A stretch of DNA of 64,000 nucleotides from Pinibacter soli (GCF_029961145.1 NZ_JASBRG010000005.1:372001-436000), one strand, 5' to 3'. Positions 37,019 to 46,437 are shown, numbered from the stretch's first letter. The notes: generated by a model from the sequence alone, not told the origin. Translations and numbers: made by a program.

Positions 37019-37585
37019 TTATTTTTTTTCCAAAAAAACGAAACCATGTATACAATTAGCATAAACGGGATACACTTTATCCTTGTCCGATAATATCATT
37101 TTGTCAGCTGGTATTTTCCAATCTATATTCAATGCAGGATCATTGAAAAGAACGCCGCCTTCACTTGCTTTATCATAAAAGTTGTCGCACTTGTACATTA
37201 CTTCAGCAGTTTCCGTTAACACAGAGTAGCCATGGGCAAACCCCTTCGGCACCAGCAATTGCTTCTTGTTTTGCGCAGATAATTCTATTGAAAAAACTTT
37301 TCCCTTCGTAGGTGAGCCGTCTCTGAGATCAACTACTACATCAAGTATTGAGCCCTCCAATGTTCTTATTAATTTCGTTTGAGCAGATGCGCCTTTTTGA
37401 TAATGCAATCCACGCACAACGCCGTACATCGACCGGGCCTGGTTGTCTTGAACAAACTTTATATCGATTCCTTCCTTTGCAAAAAGACTCTGGTTATAAC
37501 TCTCAAAGAAATATCCCCTGTCATCGCCAAACACGGCAGGTTCAAATACCAATAAATCAGGGAAGTCGGTTTTAATAAAAGGCAT
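37019..37585 (-). CDS. rmlC: dTDP-4-dehydrorhamnose 3,5-epimerase
   Basis: RmlC epimerises dTDP-4-keto-6-deoxyglucose at C3 and C5. The 188-residue cupin shows FGDDRGYFFESYNQSLF, QDNQARSMYGVVRGLHYQKG with the catalytic histidine, and DVVVDLRDGSPTKGK. LVPKGFAHGYSVLTETAEVMYKCDNFYDK is the classic signature. It is followed closely by rmlD; the gap to rmlB is 175 bp and holds repeats. Confidence 0.96.
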   Translation of the reverse strand: MPFIKTDFPDLLVFEPAVFGDDRGYFFESYNQSLFAKEGIDIKFVQDNQARSMYGVVRGLHYQKGASAQTKLIRTLEGSILDVVVDLRDGSPTKGKVFSIELSAQNKKQLLVPKGFAHGYSVLTETAEVMYKCDNFYDKASEGGVLFNDPALNIDWKIPADKMILSDKDKVYPVYANCIHGFVFLEKK

Positions 37586-37590
37586 GAGAA

Positions 37591-37762
37591 ATTTTGAGTT
37601 ATGTGTTATTAGTTTTGAGTTGTTGGTTGATAGTTGTTAGGCTTTCAAGAATTTAAATTTCAAATAAAGTTTACCGCGCCAAAACAATTCTTAATTCCTA
37701 ATTCTTAATTGTTATTTCTTCATTCAACCACCTTATTAATTATTCTTTATTAATTATTAATT
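37591..37762. repeat. Repeat-filled gap between rmlB and rmlC
   Basis: The gap holds TTTTGAGTTATGTG and GTTGGTTGATAGTTGTTAGG tracts (37591-37642) and TCTTAATTCCTAATTCTTAA (about 37687-37706). At 37736-37762 is an AT-rich tract, TTATTAATTATTC and following bases. The last tract is the reverse complement of about 27 nt at 35979-36005. No gene or promoter is apparent. Confidence 0.5.
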
Positions 37763-38825
37763 ATCGTTTCGCGTACTGCTCTTCATAATAATGCTGATAG
37801 TTACCGCTGGTAATATCGTTAATCCATTTTTCATTTTCAAGATACCAGTCCACCGTTTTTTCCAACCCTTCTTCAAACTGCAAAGATGGCTCCCAGCCGA
37901 GTTCTTTATTGAGTTTGGTAGCATCAATCGCGTAGCGCAAATCATGTCCCGCTCTATCGGTCACATAAGTGATCAGTTTTGCAGAAGTGCCTTCTTCCCT
38001 GCCTAATTTCTTATCCATCAGTTTGCAAAGCACATGAATAAGGTCAATATTCTTCCACTCGTTGAAACCACCAACATTGTATTTCTCGCCCACTTTTCCT
38101 GTATGGAAAATTGTATCGATCGCTCTCGCGTGGTCGTTTACAAACAGCCAGTCGCGTACGTTTTCACCTTTGCCATACACGGGTAATGGCTTGTTGTTTT
38201 TGATGTTGTTGATCATCAACGGAATTAATTTTTCCGGAAAATGATGAGAGCCATAATTGTTTGAGCAGTTGCTCATTATGACAGGCATGTGGTATGTGTG
38301 ATGGTAAGCAAACACAAAGTGATCCGATGATGCCTTGGATGCAGAATACGGCGAGCGTGGATCGTACGGCGTTTCTTCCGTAAAGAAGCCTTCTTCACCA
38401 AGAGAACCATATACTTCATCTGTTGAAACATGGTAGAACAATTTGCCTTCCATACTTCCTTTCCACAGTTTGCGTGCCGCATTCAGTAAAGTAACAGTTC
38501 CCAAAACATTCGTTTTTACAAACGCTAAAGGATCAAGAATACTTCTGTCTACGTGGCTTTCTGCCGCAAGGTGAATAACGGAATCAAATTTATATTTATC
38601 AAACAGTGCTTCTATTGCGGCTTCGTCCGTAATATCGGCTTTTTCAAAAGTATAGTTTGGTTTGCTTTCTATATCCGTAAGGTTCTCAAGATTACCTGCA
38701 TAAGTTAGAGCATCCAGGTTAATGATGTTGTAATCAGGATATTTATTTACAAATAACCTTACTACGTGAGAGCCAATGAACCCGGCACCGCCAGTTATCA
38801 GGATTGTTTTTTTCGCGTTGTCCAT
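37761..38825 (-). CDS. rmlB: dTDP-glucose 4,6-dehydratase
   Basis: RmlB converts dTDP-glucose to dTDP-4-keto-6-deoxyglucose. The ATG at 38825 (MDNAKKTILITGGAGFIGSH) gives 354 residues, as expected. Earlier in-frame codons lie within a TTGAAAATTG repeat and are not part of the gene. The NAD motif GGAGFIGSH, HLAAESHVDRSI, HVSTDEVYGSLG (Thr/Asp/Glu) and YSASKASSDHF (Tyr/Lys) are all present. NNYGSHHFPEKLIPLMI and the C-terminal DRAGHDLRYAID complete the signatures. No rmlA is seen in the window. Confidence 0.97.
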   Translation of the reverse strand: MDNAKKTILITGGAGFIGSHVVRLFVNKYPDYNIINLDALTYAGNLENLTDIESKPNYTFEKADITDEAAIEALFDKYKFDSVIHLAAESHVDRSILDPLAFVKTNVLGTVTLLNAARKLWKGSMEGKLFYHVSTDEVYGSLGEEGFFTEETPYDPRSPYSASKASSDHFVFAYHHTYHMPVIMSNCSNNYGSHHFPEKLIPLMINNIKNNKPLPVYGKGENVRDWLFVNDHARAIDTIFHTGKVGEKYNVGGFNEWKNIDLIHVLCKLMDKKLGREEGTSAKLITYVTDRAGHDLRYAIDATKLNKELGWEPSLQFEEGLEKTVDWYLENEKWINDITSGNYQHYYEEQYAKR

Positions 38826-38830
38826 AGTAT

Positions 38831-38907
38831 TAATTGAAAGTGGAAAATTGAAAGTTAAAGAAAGGAAATTGGTTTGTCCTTCATTTTCAACTTTCAATTT
38901 TCAATTA
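38831..38907. repeat. Facing TTGAAAATTGAAAG repeat arms
   Basis: The left arm (38831-38858, TAATTGAAAGTGGAAAATTG) faces TTTTCAACTTTCAATTTTCA (38884-38903) across about 25 nt. It lies between the rmlB start and the stop of the next gene. Confidence 0.65.
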
Positions 38908-38909
38908 AA

Positions 38910-39893
38910 TTATTTAATGCTTTGAAATTCTTTCGGCTGTTTTACGAGCTCTTCTTTTGGTAGGGATTTGAAGTATTCATAGGTTATTCGAACGCCTTCT
39001 GCACGTTTTACTTTTGGCTCCCAGCCAAGTATTTCTTTTGCTTTTGTGATGTCTGGTTTACGTTGTTTTGGATCGTCTTTTGGCAAAGGTTTGTACACTA
39101 TCTTTTGCGCTGTGCCTGTCAATTTAATAATTTCTTCTGCGAAGTCTTTTAGAGAAATTTCATCAGGGTTACCGATGTTTACAGGATTCACATAGTCGCT
39201 CAATAGCAAGCGGTAAATGCCTTCAACCAGGTCATCTACATAACAGAAAGAGCGGGTTTGAGAACCATCTCCAAATACTGTAAGGTCTTCTCCACGCAGT
39301 GCCTGGCCTATAAATGCAGGTAACGCACGACCGTCATTTAGTCGCATACGCGGACCGTAGGTGTTGAATATGCGCACGATCCTCGTTTCCAAGTTGTGGA
39401 AAGTGTGGTAAGCCATTGTGATAGCTTCCTGGAAACGCTTTGCTTCATCATATACACCGCGTGGGCCTATTGGATTTACGTTACCCCAATATTCCTCGTT
39501 TTGCGGATGCACAAGCGGATCTCCGTAAACTTCGGATGTAGATGCGATCAACATCCTGGCGTTTTTCGCTTTTGCCAAACCAAGACAATTGTGTGTTCCC
39601 AATGAACCCACCTTCAGGGTTTGGATAGGAATTTTTAAATAGTCGATTGGGCTTGCCGGAGAAGCAAAGTGTAAGATATAATGCAGTTCGCCCGGAACGT
39701 GAATGAATTTGCTTACATCGTGATGGTAAAATTCAAATTGTTCGAGCTTGAAAAGATGTTCAATATTGCGAAGATCGCCTGTAATAAGATTATCCATTCC
39801 TATTACATGGAATCCTTCTTTTATAAAACGGTCGCAAAGATGTGATCCTAAAAATCCTGCGGCACCGGTGATGAGAACGCGTTTACGAGACAT
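38910..39893 (-). CDS. UDP-glucuronate decarboxylase-type SDR (UDP-xylose synthase)
   Basis: This 327-residue extended SDR makes UDP-xylose from UDP-glucuronate in its best-known form. It carries [50 protein letters not shown], the catalytic [10 protein letters not shown] (Tyr/Lys) and [16 protein letters not shown], all very close to UXS enzymes. The neighbouring Ugd produces its expected substrate. The start gives [20 protein letters not shown]. The pairing with Ugd makes this function well supported, though a close epimerase cannot be excluded. Confidence 0.88.
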   Translation of the reverse strand: MSRKRVLITGAAGFLGSHLCDRFIKEGFHVIGMDNLITGDLRNIEHLFKLEQFEFYHHDVSKFIHVPGELHYILHFASPASPIDYLKIPIQTLKVGSLGTHNCLGLAKAKNARMLIASTSEVYGDPLVHPQNEEYWGNVNPIGPRGVYDEAKRFQEAITMAYHTFHNLETRIVRIFNTYGPRMRLNDGRALPAFIGQALRGEDLTVFGDGSQTRSFCYVDDLVEGIYRLLLSDYVNPVNIGNPDEISLKDFAEEIIKLTGTAQKIVYKPLPKDDPKQRKPDITKAKEILGWEPKVKRAEGVRITYEYFKSLPKEELVKQPKEFQSIK

Positions 39894-40007
39894 TGATTGA
39901 GAAATTAAAAATTAGGAATTAGGAATTAGTGTTTCATATTCTACGAGCGAAAATTAAATACAACGTTCAAAAACTGCAGCAATTTACTTTCACCCAAAAC
40001 ATAAACG

Positions 40008-40050
40008 GGAATTAGAAATCAGGAACATCTAATTCCTGATTTCTAATTCC
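40008..40050. repeat. 18-bp perfect hairpin GGAATTAGAAATCAGGAA
   Basis: GGAATTAGAAATCAGGAA (40008-40025) and TTCCTGATTTCTAATTCC (40033-40050) are exact reverse complements with a 7-nt loop. A related AATTAGGAATTAGGAATTAG tract lies at about 39911-39930. It follows the ugd stop codon and may end or process the transcript. Confidence 0.7.
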
Positions 40051-40056
40051 TGATTC

Positions 40057-41373
40057 CTATTTTTTTACTGCTGCCGGTCTGCCAATGCTTTCATAGTGGA
40101 AGCCAAGCTCTCCGATTGCCTCTACTTCGAAAAGGTTGCGACCATCGAAGATCACTTTGCTTTTCAAGTTGGAAACGATCTTAAGGAAATCAGGCGTTCT
40201 GAACTCGTTCCATTCAGTTGCAATGATCAGTGCATTTGCACCTGTTAATGCATCGTACTGGCTTTCTGCATATTGAATTTTGTCGCCAATAACGCTTTTA
40301 ACATTGTTCATAGCTTCAGGGTCGTAAGCAGAAACAGTAGCACCTTCTGCCAATAACGCGTCAATAATATATAAAGCCGGAGCTTCGCGAATATCGTCTG
40401 TATTAGGTTTAAAAGCAAGACCCCACAAAGCGAAGTGTTTGCCCTTCAAATCACCTTTGAAGAATTTTCTGATTTTTGGCAGCAAATGAAGTTTTTGTTT
40501 TTCATTCACGTCCATTACTGCATTAAGTATCTGGAAGTCGTAGCTAACTTCAGTTGAAGATTTTACCAATGCCTGAACGTCTTTAGGGAAGCAGCTTCCA
40601 CCATAACCGATGCCAGGGAACAGGAATCTTTTACCGATTCTTTCGTCGCTGCCAATACCACGGCGAACCATGTCAACGTCTGCATCAAGTCTTTCACAAA
40701 GCTGTGCGATCTCGTTCATAAAAGAGATTTTCGTAGCAAGGAAAGAGTTGGCTGCATACTTAGTAAGTTCTGCAGAACGCTCATCCATGAAAATTACCGG
40801 ATTACCCGAGCGAACAAACGGAGCGTACAAATCGCTCATGTATTTTTTTGCTTTTTCTGAGCTTGTGCCAATCACCACTCTGTCGGGCTTCATGAAGTCA
40901 TCAACGGCAACACCTTCACGCAAGAATTCAGGGTTTGACACCACATCAAATTCTACTTTACAGTTCTTTGCAATTGCTGCGTGTACTTTTTCAGCTGTAC
41001 CAACGGGTACTGTACTTTTATCGACAATTACTTTATAGTCGGTTAGTAATTTACCTATGTTATCTGCAACGCCCAACACATATCTCAAATCTGCGGAACC
41101 ATCTTCTCCCGGAGGCGTTGGAAGTGCAAGGAATACGATTTGCGCATCTTTAATACCCTCTTCGAGGTTAGTAGTAAAGACAAGACGTTCTTCTTTTAAA
41201 TTGCGGAGGAATAATTTTTCAAGGCCCGGCTCATAAATGGTAATTTCTCCATTAGTAAGCATTTCAACTTTTTTCTGATCAATGTCAATACAGGTTACCT
41301 GATTTCCTGTTTCAGAGAAACAAGTGCCCGTTACGAGGCCCACGTAGCCTGTTCCTACAACTGCAATTTTCAT
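40057..41373 (-). CDS. ugd: UDP-glucose 6-dehydrogenase
   Basis: Ugd oxidises UDP-glucose twice to UDP-glucuronate. The 438-residue protein has the Rossmann start MKIAVVGTGYVGLVTGTCFS. PTPPGEDGSADLRYV, KSTVPVGTAEKV and NPEFLREGVAVDDF follow. The catalytic cysteine is in GYGGSCFPKDVQAL (about residue 260). LAFKPNTDDIREAPAL marks the C-terminal UDP-binding domain. It lies 25 bp after the DegT gene and precedes the UDP-xylose synthase-like gene, so these three probably form one operon. Confidence 0.96.
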   Translation of the reverse strand: MKIAVVGTGYVGLVTGTCFSETGNQVTCIDIDQKKVEMLTNGEITIYEPGLEKLFLRNLKEERLVFTTNLEEGIKDAQIVFLALPTPPGEDGSADLRYVLGVADNIGKLLTDYKVIVDKSTVPVGTAEKVHAAIAKNCKVEFDVVSNPEFLREGVAVDDFMKPDRVVIGTSSEKAKKYMSDLYAPFVRSGNPVIFMDERSAELTKYAANSFLATKISFMNEIAQLCERLDADVDMVRRGIGSDERIGKRFLFPGIGYGGSCFPKDVQALVKSSTEVSYDFQILNAVMDVNEKQKLHLLPKIRKFFKGDLKGKHFALWGLAFKPNTDDIREAPALYIIDALLAEGATVSAYDPEAMNNVKSVIGDKIQYAESQYDALTGANALIIATEWNEFRTPDFLKIVSNLKSKVIFDGRNLFEVEAIGELGFHYESIGRPAAVKK

Positions 41374-41398
41374 TTTAGGAATGTGTTTTTATGGTTTA

Positions 41399-42529
41399 TT
41401 AGTTGTTTACGAATGCTAATACTTTATCAGTAATATACTTTAACTGATCCACGTCCATTTCTGTATGAATAGGAAGAGAGATCACTCTTTCTGTCAAATA
41501 ATCTGTTGTCGGCAAATCAGTTGCTTCGCTGTTAAACGCAGCAAACATTTTTTGACGGTGCGCCGGCACCGGATAATAAAGCATTGAAGGAATTTTATGT
41601 TCTGCGAGAAATTTGCTTAAACCATCTCTATCCACACCTTCCAGCGTTAATGTGTATTGGTGAAATACATGTGTGCTGTTAGAAGCCCTGAAAGGAACCT
41701 TTAATTTAGGGTTATTGGCAAATGCGTTATCATAAAAATCGGCCACTTTTGTTCTGGCAGCTATATAATTATCCAGTTCTTTCAATTTAATGTCCAGTAT
41801 GGCGGCCTGAATGGCATCCAGTCTGCTATTACATCCCACAACATCATGGTAATAACGCTTGCTTTGACCATGATTTGCAATCATCCGCATTTTGTCCGCT
41901 AACGCGTCGTCATCAGTAAAAATTGCGCCCCCGTCTCCATAGCATCCCAAATTTTTGGACGGATAGAAAGATGTACAGCCAATTGTACCGATAGATCCTG
42001 TTTTCTTTGTCGTTCCGTCTTTAAAGGTATAATCACTGCCTATAGCCTGTGCATTATCCTCGATGACGAAAAGGTTATGTTTTTTTGCAATATCCATAAT
42101 GGCATCCATGTTTGCGGCATGGCCATATAAGTGCACGGGGACAATTGCCTTCGTTTTAAGGGTGATTGCTTTTTCTATGGCAGCGGGGTCAATGCAAAAA
42201 GTTTGAGGATTTACTTCAACAAAAACGGGTGTTAAACGCAACAATGCCACCACCTCAACAGTAGCAATATACGTAAAAGACGGGGTAATCACCTCATCTC
42301 CCGGTTTTAAATCCAGCGCCATCATTGCTATTTGCAATGCATCTGTACCATTTGCACAGGTTATTACATGCCTCGAACCATTATATTTTGCAAGATTTTC
42401 TGAAAAGTCGTTCACGGTTTTGCCGCCTATAAACATTGAACTGTCAATTACTCCAAGTACTGCCGCATCGATCTGATCTTTTATTTTGAGATACTGGCGA
42501 CGCGTGTCCACCATTTGTATAGGATGCAT
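41399..42529 (-). CDS. DegT/DnrJ/EryC1/StrS-family PLP aminotransferase
   Basis: A 376-residue sugar aminotransferase, starting at ATG 42529 (MHPIQMVDTRRQYLKIKDQI). The family signatures are CANGTDALQIAMMAL, GDEVITPSFTYIATVEVVAL and VPVHLYGHAANMD. EDNAQAIGSDY and the PLP lysine in FYPSKNLGCYGDGGA also match. MRMIANHGQSKRYYHDVVGCNSRLD matches the substrate region. Members put an amino group on a nucleotide-linked keto sugar such as a 3- or 4-keto-6-deoxyhexose. It leads the nucleotide-sugar cluster. Confidence 0.9.
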   Translation of the reverse strand: MHPIQMVDTRRQYLKIKDQIDAAVLGVIDSSMFIGGKTVNDFSENLAKYNGSRHVITCANGTDALQIAMMALDLKPGDEVITPSFTYIATVEVVALLRLTPVFVEVNPQTFCIDPAAIEKAITLKTKAIVPVHLYGHAANMDAIMDIAKKHNLFVIEDNAQAIGSDYTFKDGTTKKTGSIGTIGCTSFYPSKNLGCYGDGGAIFTDDDALADKMRMIANHGQSKRYYHDVVGCNSRLDAIQAAILDIKLKELDNYIAARTKVADFYDNAFANNPKLKVPFRASNSTHVFHQYTLTLEGVDRDGLSKFLAEHKIPSMLYYPVPAHRQKMFAAFNSEATDLPTTDYLTERVISLPIHTEMDVDQLKYITDKVLAFVNN

Positions 42530-42626
42530 AATTATAGATTTTAAGCGCCGCAAAAATAGTGAAATAAGTGTAGCAGCCTATTGTTTTTTGGGCATTGGAA
42601 ATCACTTAAATGCATCAAAACGACGA

Positions 42627-42651
42627 TTTTAGGACTGGTTCCTTCCTAAAA
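42627..42651 (-). terminator. Hairpin TTTTAGGA / TCCTAAAA
   Basis: Perfect 8-bp arms with a 9-nt loop between the convergence-free minus-strand genes at 42740 and 42529. It probably ends the upstream 119-residue gene. Confidence 0.5.
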
Positions 42652-42739
42652 CAATGCCAGAAAAGGCACCAGATCATAATTAAATAAATTGTCATCTGTA
42701 ACCCCGATATGTGGAAAGGGCTGCTTTCCTCGAAGGGAC

Positions 42740-43099
42740 CTAAAATGTTGACAACCCAATCTTGATTCTCGAGAATTCATCCTCCACCTGGCTCCTCCCT
42801 ATTGCGCCACCAGATGATCCTGACGTAGATCTGATCACCGTGACCTGGCAAGCATTTCTATCAATTTTTGATACCGCTACGCTAAACCTGAAATAAGCAT
42901 GAGGGGCGCCGAATATTTGCATTAAAGTAGGATTGCCCTTTTCATAGGTGACAAATTTGTCTTTCTCAAACTTGACCATATAACCACTGGTATGAAAAAA
43001 TTCATTTACCATTCCTGTAAGGTCTTCTTCGTTTATACCTGTGTAGAGGAATGCAGAAGTGCTTTTAAGCTCAGTCAAAACTTTTGAAAAATAGCCCAT
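42740..43099 (-). CDS. 119-residue hypothetical protein
   Basis: The protein starts MGYFSKVLTELKSTSAFLYT and has a predicted mixed alpha/beta fold, with repeated strands such as AYFRFSVAVSKIDRNACQVTV. There is no signal peptide or membrane segment. The family is not recognised. The spacing of helices and strands hints at a small PH-like or lipid-binding fold, but this is only an impression. It is monocistronic, with a repeat element of about 180 bp upstream. Confidence 0.6.
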   Translation of the reverse strand: MGYFSKVLTELKSTSAFLYTGINEEDLTGMVNEFFHTSGYMVKFEKDKFVTYEKGNPTLMQIFGAPHAYFRFSVAVSKIDRNACQVTVIRSTSGSSGGAIGRSQVEDEFSRIKIGLSTF

Positions 43100-43160
43100 A
43101 GTAATTTTTGTTTAAAAATTTGGGGCCATAGGTTATTGAGGGGTGCAAGATACCGGTTAA

Positions 43161-43338
43161 TTGATAATTTGAATATTTGGGAATAGGAACGCAGTTTTTC
43201 ATGATTGGTTAAGATTTTTTGTTGTGAAATTTAAATTTTGACAAAACGCTCGTTACAATTCATCATTAATCATAAAAATCATGGTAATCTGCATTCTTCT
43301 TTATTTTCATATTTTCAAATCTTCAAATTTTCAAATTA
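43161..43338. repeat. Nested repeats: AACGCAG..CATGATT pair inside a TTTGAAATTT pair
   Basis: The outer arms are TTGATAATTTGAATATTTGG (43161-43180) and the TTTTCAAATCTTCAAATTTT region (43311-43338). The inner arms are GGAACGCAGTTTTTCATGAT (43186-43205) and AATCATGGTAATCTGCATTC (about 43277-43296), near reverse complements. It fills the gap between the divergent 42740 and waaA genes. Confidence 0.65.
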
Positions 43339-43378
43339 CTCTATCTTTATTTTCTGAACGTTTTCAATTTCCCTGTTA

Positions 43379-44653
43379 ATGCTAATCTTTTATAAACTCT
43401 TTACCGTTCTTTATTCTTTCGGAATCAAGCTCATTGCACCGTGGAACCCCAAGGCAAAAAAATGGCTCGGTGGCAGAAAGGACATTTTCAATAAAATGCA
43501 ACAGGCTTTTGCTCATAACACAAAACCTGTAGTATGGATGCATTGCGCATCGCTGGGAGAATTTGAACAAGGCAGACCCGTGCTGGAAAAAATCAAAGCG
43601 CAGTATCCAAACGTAGGCATCTTACTCACATTTTTTTCGCCTTCAGGTTATGAAATAAGAAAAGATTACAGTGGGGCAGATTGGATATTTTATTTGCCGA
43701 TAGACAATCGTGCCAACGCAGAAAAACTACTTGCGATTACAAAACCGCAACTTGTTTTGTGGGTAAAATATGAATACTGGTATTATTATCTTACTGCCAT
43801 AAAAAAACAAAACATCCCTCTCCTGCTGATCTCCGGAATATATCGCAAGGGCCAGCCGTTCTTTAAATGGTATGGTGGCATGCATAGAAAGATGTTGAAT
43901 TGCTTTACACATTTGTTTGTACAGAACAATGCATCAAAAGAGCTACTTGAAAAAATCAGCTTGACGAACAGTGTCACAATCGGCGGAGACACGCGTTTCG
44001 ACAGGGTTATAGAAATTGCAGAAGGATTTAAGCCAATTGATGTGGTTGCTCATTTTTGTTACAATCACAAAGTGATCGTTGCAGGAAGTACATGGGATGA
44101 AGATGAAAAAGAAATGGACCATTACGCCAACACACATCCGGAAATTCGTTTTGTGATTGCTCCGCATGAAATTGACGAAGAGCATTTGCAAAGCATAGAA
44201 AAACTTTTCAAAAACACGATCCGTTTTTCCGAACTCAAAAAAAGCATCGACGAGGGCATTATTGCGGACTCACAGATTGCAAGCAATGTCTTAATTATTG
44301 ACAACATTGGCATGCTGTCGAAACTATATCACTACGCAACGGTAACCTTTATTGGTGGCGGCTTTGGAGAAGATGGCGTGCACAATGTGCTGGAAGCCGC
44401 AGTGTATGGCAAACCGGTTGTTTACGGACCGGTGTATGATAAATATATCGAAGCAGTGGAGCTGGAAGATTGCGGCGGCGGCATTAGCGTGGGCAATGCA
44501 TTGGAGCTGGAAGCTACATTTAACGAGTTACTAAACGATGCTGAATCTTTTGAAAGTTCGGCCTTTGCAGCTAAAAACTATGTTTATACCCACAAAGGCG
44601 CCACTGACAAAATAATGAATCACATTCAGGAAAAACGTCTTTTGACCAACTGA
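43379..44653 (+). CDS. waaA: 3-deoxy-D-manno-octulosonic acid transferase
   Basis: WaaA (KdtA) adds Kdo from CMP-Kdo to lipid IVA at the inner membrane, in LPS core synthesis. The 424-residue GT30 protein starts with a hydrophobic anchor (MLIFYKLFTVLYSFGIKL). WMHCASLGEFEQGRPVLEKI holds the catalytic acidic region. LTFFSPSGYEIRK, GIYRKGQPFFKWYGG, VAGSTWDEDEKEM and VTFIGGGFGEDGVHNVLEAA are highly characteristic. Its last 28 bases overlap the end of the convergent gene at 44626. Confidence 0.95.
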   Translation: MLIFYKLFTVLYSFGIKLIAPWNPKAKKWLGGRKDIFNKMQQAFAHNTKPVVWMHCASLGEFEQGRPVLEKIKAQYPNVGILLTFFSPSGYEIRKDYSGADWIFYLPIDNRANAEKLLAITKPQLVLWVKYEYWYYYLTAIKKQNIPLLLISGIYRKGQPFFKWYGGMHRKMLNCFTHLFVQNNASKELLEKISLTNSVTIGGDTRFDRVIEIAEGFKPIDVVAHFCYNHKVIVAGSTWDEDEKEMDHYANTHPEIRFVIAPHEIDEEHLQSIEKLFKNTIRFSELKKSIDEGIIADSQIASNVLIIDNIGMLSKLYHYATVTFIGGGFGEDGVHNVLEAAVYGKPVVYGPVYDKYIEAVELEDCGGGISVGNALELEATFNELLNDAESFESSAFAAKNYVYTHKGATDKIMNHIQEKRLLTN

Positions 44654-45360
44654 TCAAACAGTTTTACGATTTCCTTACTTTCATCCCATCCGAGTTTTAA
44701 TTTCAATTCTCTTTCGATCCAGTACTGCGCTTCTGCCAGTATACGGAAATTATTGATCGTTTTGATGCTTCTTTCATAACCAACCTCGTCGCCACGGAAA
44801 AGCTCGCTTACGAAAACATAACGATCATTTATCCCTATCGCTTTTCTAAGGTCGCGCACCGGAGCATCCACAATGAGATCACTAAGCTCAGTGCCATTTG
44901 ATCTCAGACGATCGTTCAGTGACGTAGCACCATTGCCATTTTTTGCGATCACATCATTGATCTCTTTAAAATCTGTCTGATGTGCAAGCGTGGGAATTTC
45001 TCTTACTGCATCAAACACCCATTCAATTGGAGGATCTTTCTTTTTTGTAACGGGCTGAACCGGAACGGGCTGTGTTTTTTCGACAACAACCCTTGGTTCT
45101 TTTATAAATTGTTCTCTCTCAACTTCTACTTTTATTTCTTCAGATTTCGGCGCAACTTCTGTGGATAGTTTTGCGTGAGAAGAATTGTAGGAAGGCAATA
45201 CAACTGCTACCTTTGCGGACCCCAATTGCGGCCGTTCACCTTGTGCAGCGTGCTGTAGTTCAGCCTGAAGGAGCTGAACAGTTAACATCATGGCGGAAAC
45301 ATCGTTGTTTTGATCCAGCTGTTCCTGCAGCTTTGCGATCAACGCTTTGACTCTTTCCAT
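44626..45360 (-). CDS. Hypothetical protein with N-terminal coiled coil
   Basis: A 244-residue protein starting at ATG 45360 (MERVKALIAKLQEQLDQ). Residues 1-40 form a leucine-rich amphipathic helix, probably coiled coil. A low-complexity linker rich in V/K/P/Q follows. The C-terminal half (from about 130) is helical, with SLNDRLRSNGTELSDLI, PVRDLRKAIGINDRYVFVSE and LFRGDEVGYERSIKTINNF. The RKAIGINDRY-FVSELF segment is familiar from conserved hypotheticals of Bacteroidota, but no function is known. The 28-bp tail-to-tail overlap with waaA means the two transcripts are antisense at their ends. Confidence 0.75.
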   Translation of the reverse strand: MERVKALIAKLQEQLDQNNDVSAMMLTVQLLQAELQHAAQGERPQLGSAKVAVVLPSYNSSHAKLSTEVAPKSEEIKVEVEREQFIKEPRVVVEKTQPVPVQPVTKKKDPPIEWVFDAVREIPTLAHQTDFKEINDVIAKNGNGATSLNDRLRSNGTELSDLIVDAPVRDLRKAIGINDRYVFVSELFRGDEVGYERSIKTINNFRILAEAQYWIERELKLKLGWDESKEIVKLFDQLVKRRFS

Positions 45361-45440
45361 GTTTACAATTACTTTTGGGTTAGTGTTCAATCAATTATAA
45401 AGTTAGATACAATTTCCCAACAAATCACCAATTACTGATT

Positions 45441-46007
45441 ATGTTCATCGAACCGAATTTATCGGGAGAGCGCCGTGGCTGGATTGAAGTTATTTGCGGA
45501 AGTATGTTTTCCGGAAAAACCGAAGAGCTGATCCGTCGCCTCAAAAGAGCCAAAATAGCCAACCTGAAGGTTGAAATATTTAAACCCGCTATTGATATAC
45601 GCTATCACGAGCAGAATATTGTGTCTCACGATGAAAACTCAATAATCTCTACTCCTATCGACAATTCGCAAACTATCTTGTTGCTTGCAAATGATGTAGA
45701 TGTGATTGGTATTGACGAGGCTCAGTTCTTTGACGACATGCTACCCGAAGTGTGCGACCAGTTAGCCCTTCGAGGTATCCGCGTAATTGTTGCAGGATTG
45801 GATATGGACTACCTGGCTAAACCTTTCGGGCAAATGCCCAATCTACTAGCCAAAGCAGATTACATTACCAAGTTGCATGCCATTTGTGTAAAATGTGGAA
45901 ATATTGCTAATTATTCTTACAGAAAAGAAGCGAAAGGACCACAGGTTTTGTTGGGAGAAAAAGATGTGTATGAGCCGAGATGCCGGCATTGCTATTACGA
46001 GCGGTAG
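45441..46007 (+). CDS. tdk: Thymidine kinase
   Basis: Type II thymidine kinase phosphorylates thymidine in the salvage pathway. The 188-residue protein has the P-loop [15 protein letters not shown] and the switch [32 protein letters not shown] is also typical. The zinc cysteines are in [15 protein letters not shown] and [10 protein letters not shown]. The length is standard. It is divergent from the 44626 gene and has no operon partner. Confidence 0.96.
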   Translation: MFIEPNLSGERRGWIEVICGSMFSGKTEELIRRLKRAKIANLKVEIFKPAIDIRYHEQNIVSHDENSIISTPIDNSQTILLLANDVDVIGIDEAQFFDDMLPEVCDQLALRGIRVIVAGLDMDYLAKPFGQMPNLLAKADYITKLHAICVKCGNIANYSYRKEAKGPQVLLGEKDVYEPRCRHCYYER

Positions 46008-46074
46008 AAAATGATAGCAAACTTTTTTATTGAGACTATTACAAGGTTGCACAGAGCCACTTTTTTCATACGTA

Positions 46075-46437
46075 TTATTTTTTGACACAACCACACGACG
46101 ATCTGATTTCATCGATCTGTTCTTGCAAATCATTAACCTGTTGTTCTTTAGTAAGAATAATTTCGAATGTAGCGACTGGAATAGCAATCGGCCTTTGGCA
46201 TTCTCTTACGACACTAAGCGCAACCATTCTCGAATGGCCTTTATCATTCACAATCGCAAGTTTATTCTGCTCCAAAAAATCCAGTTTTTCGCAAACATTA
46301 TGAGTCTGAATAAACCTTTGTATGGAAAGCGAATCGTCCAATTTAAGCTTAGTAGTTACATTCTTGCCTGCATGACAAGCGAGAATTGACCAGCTTAAAA
46401 TGATCGCACATATTTGTAGACATTTTTGAATTGACAT
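46075..46437 (-). CDS. Small lipoprotein, hypothetical
   Basis: The ATG at 46437 gives 120 residues with a lipoprotein signal (MSIQKCLQICAIILSWSILAC), the lipid cysteine being at residue 21. The mature part is soluble, with a weak coiled coil at TKEQQVNDLQEQIDEIRSSC and a C-terminal SCGCVKK. No family is recognised. The terminator at 46504-46533 ends the preceding T9SS gene, so it is probably transcribed on its own. Confidence 0.65.
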   Translation of the reverse strand: MSIQKCLQICAIILSWSILACHAGKNVTTKLKLDDSLSIQRFIQTHNVCEKLDFLEQNKLAIVNDKGHSRMVALSVVRECQRPIAIPVATFEIILTKEQQVNDLQEQIDEIRSSCGCVKK

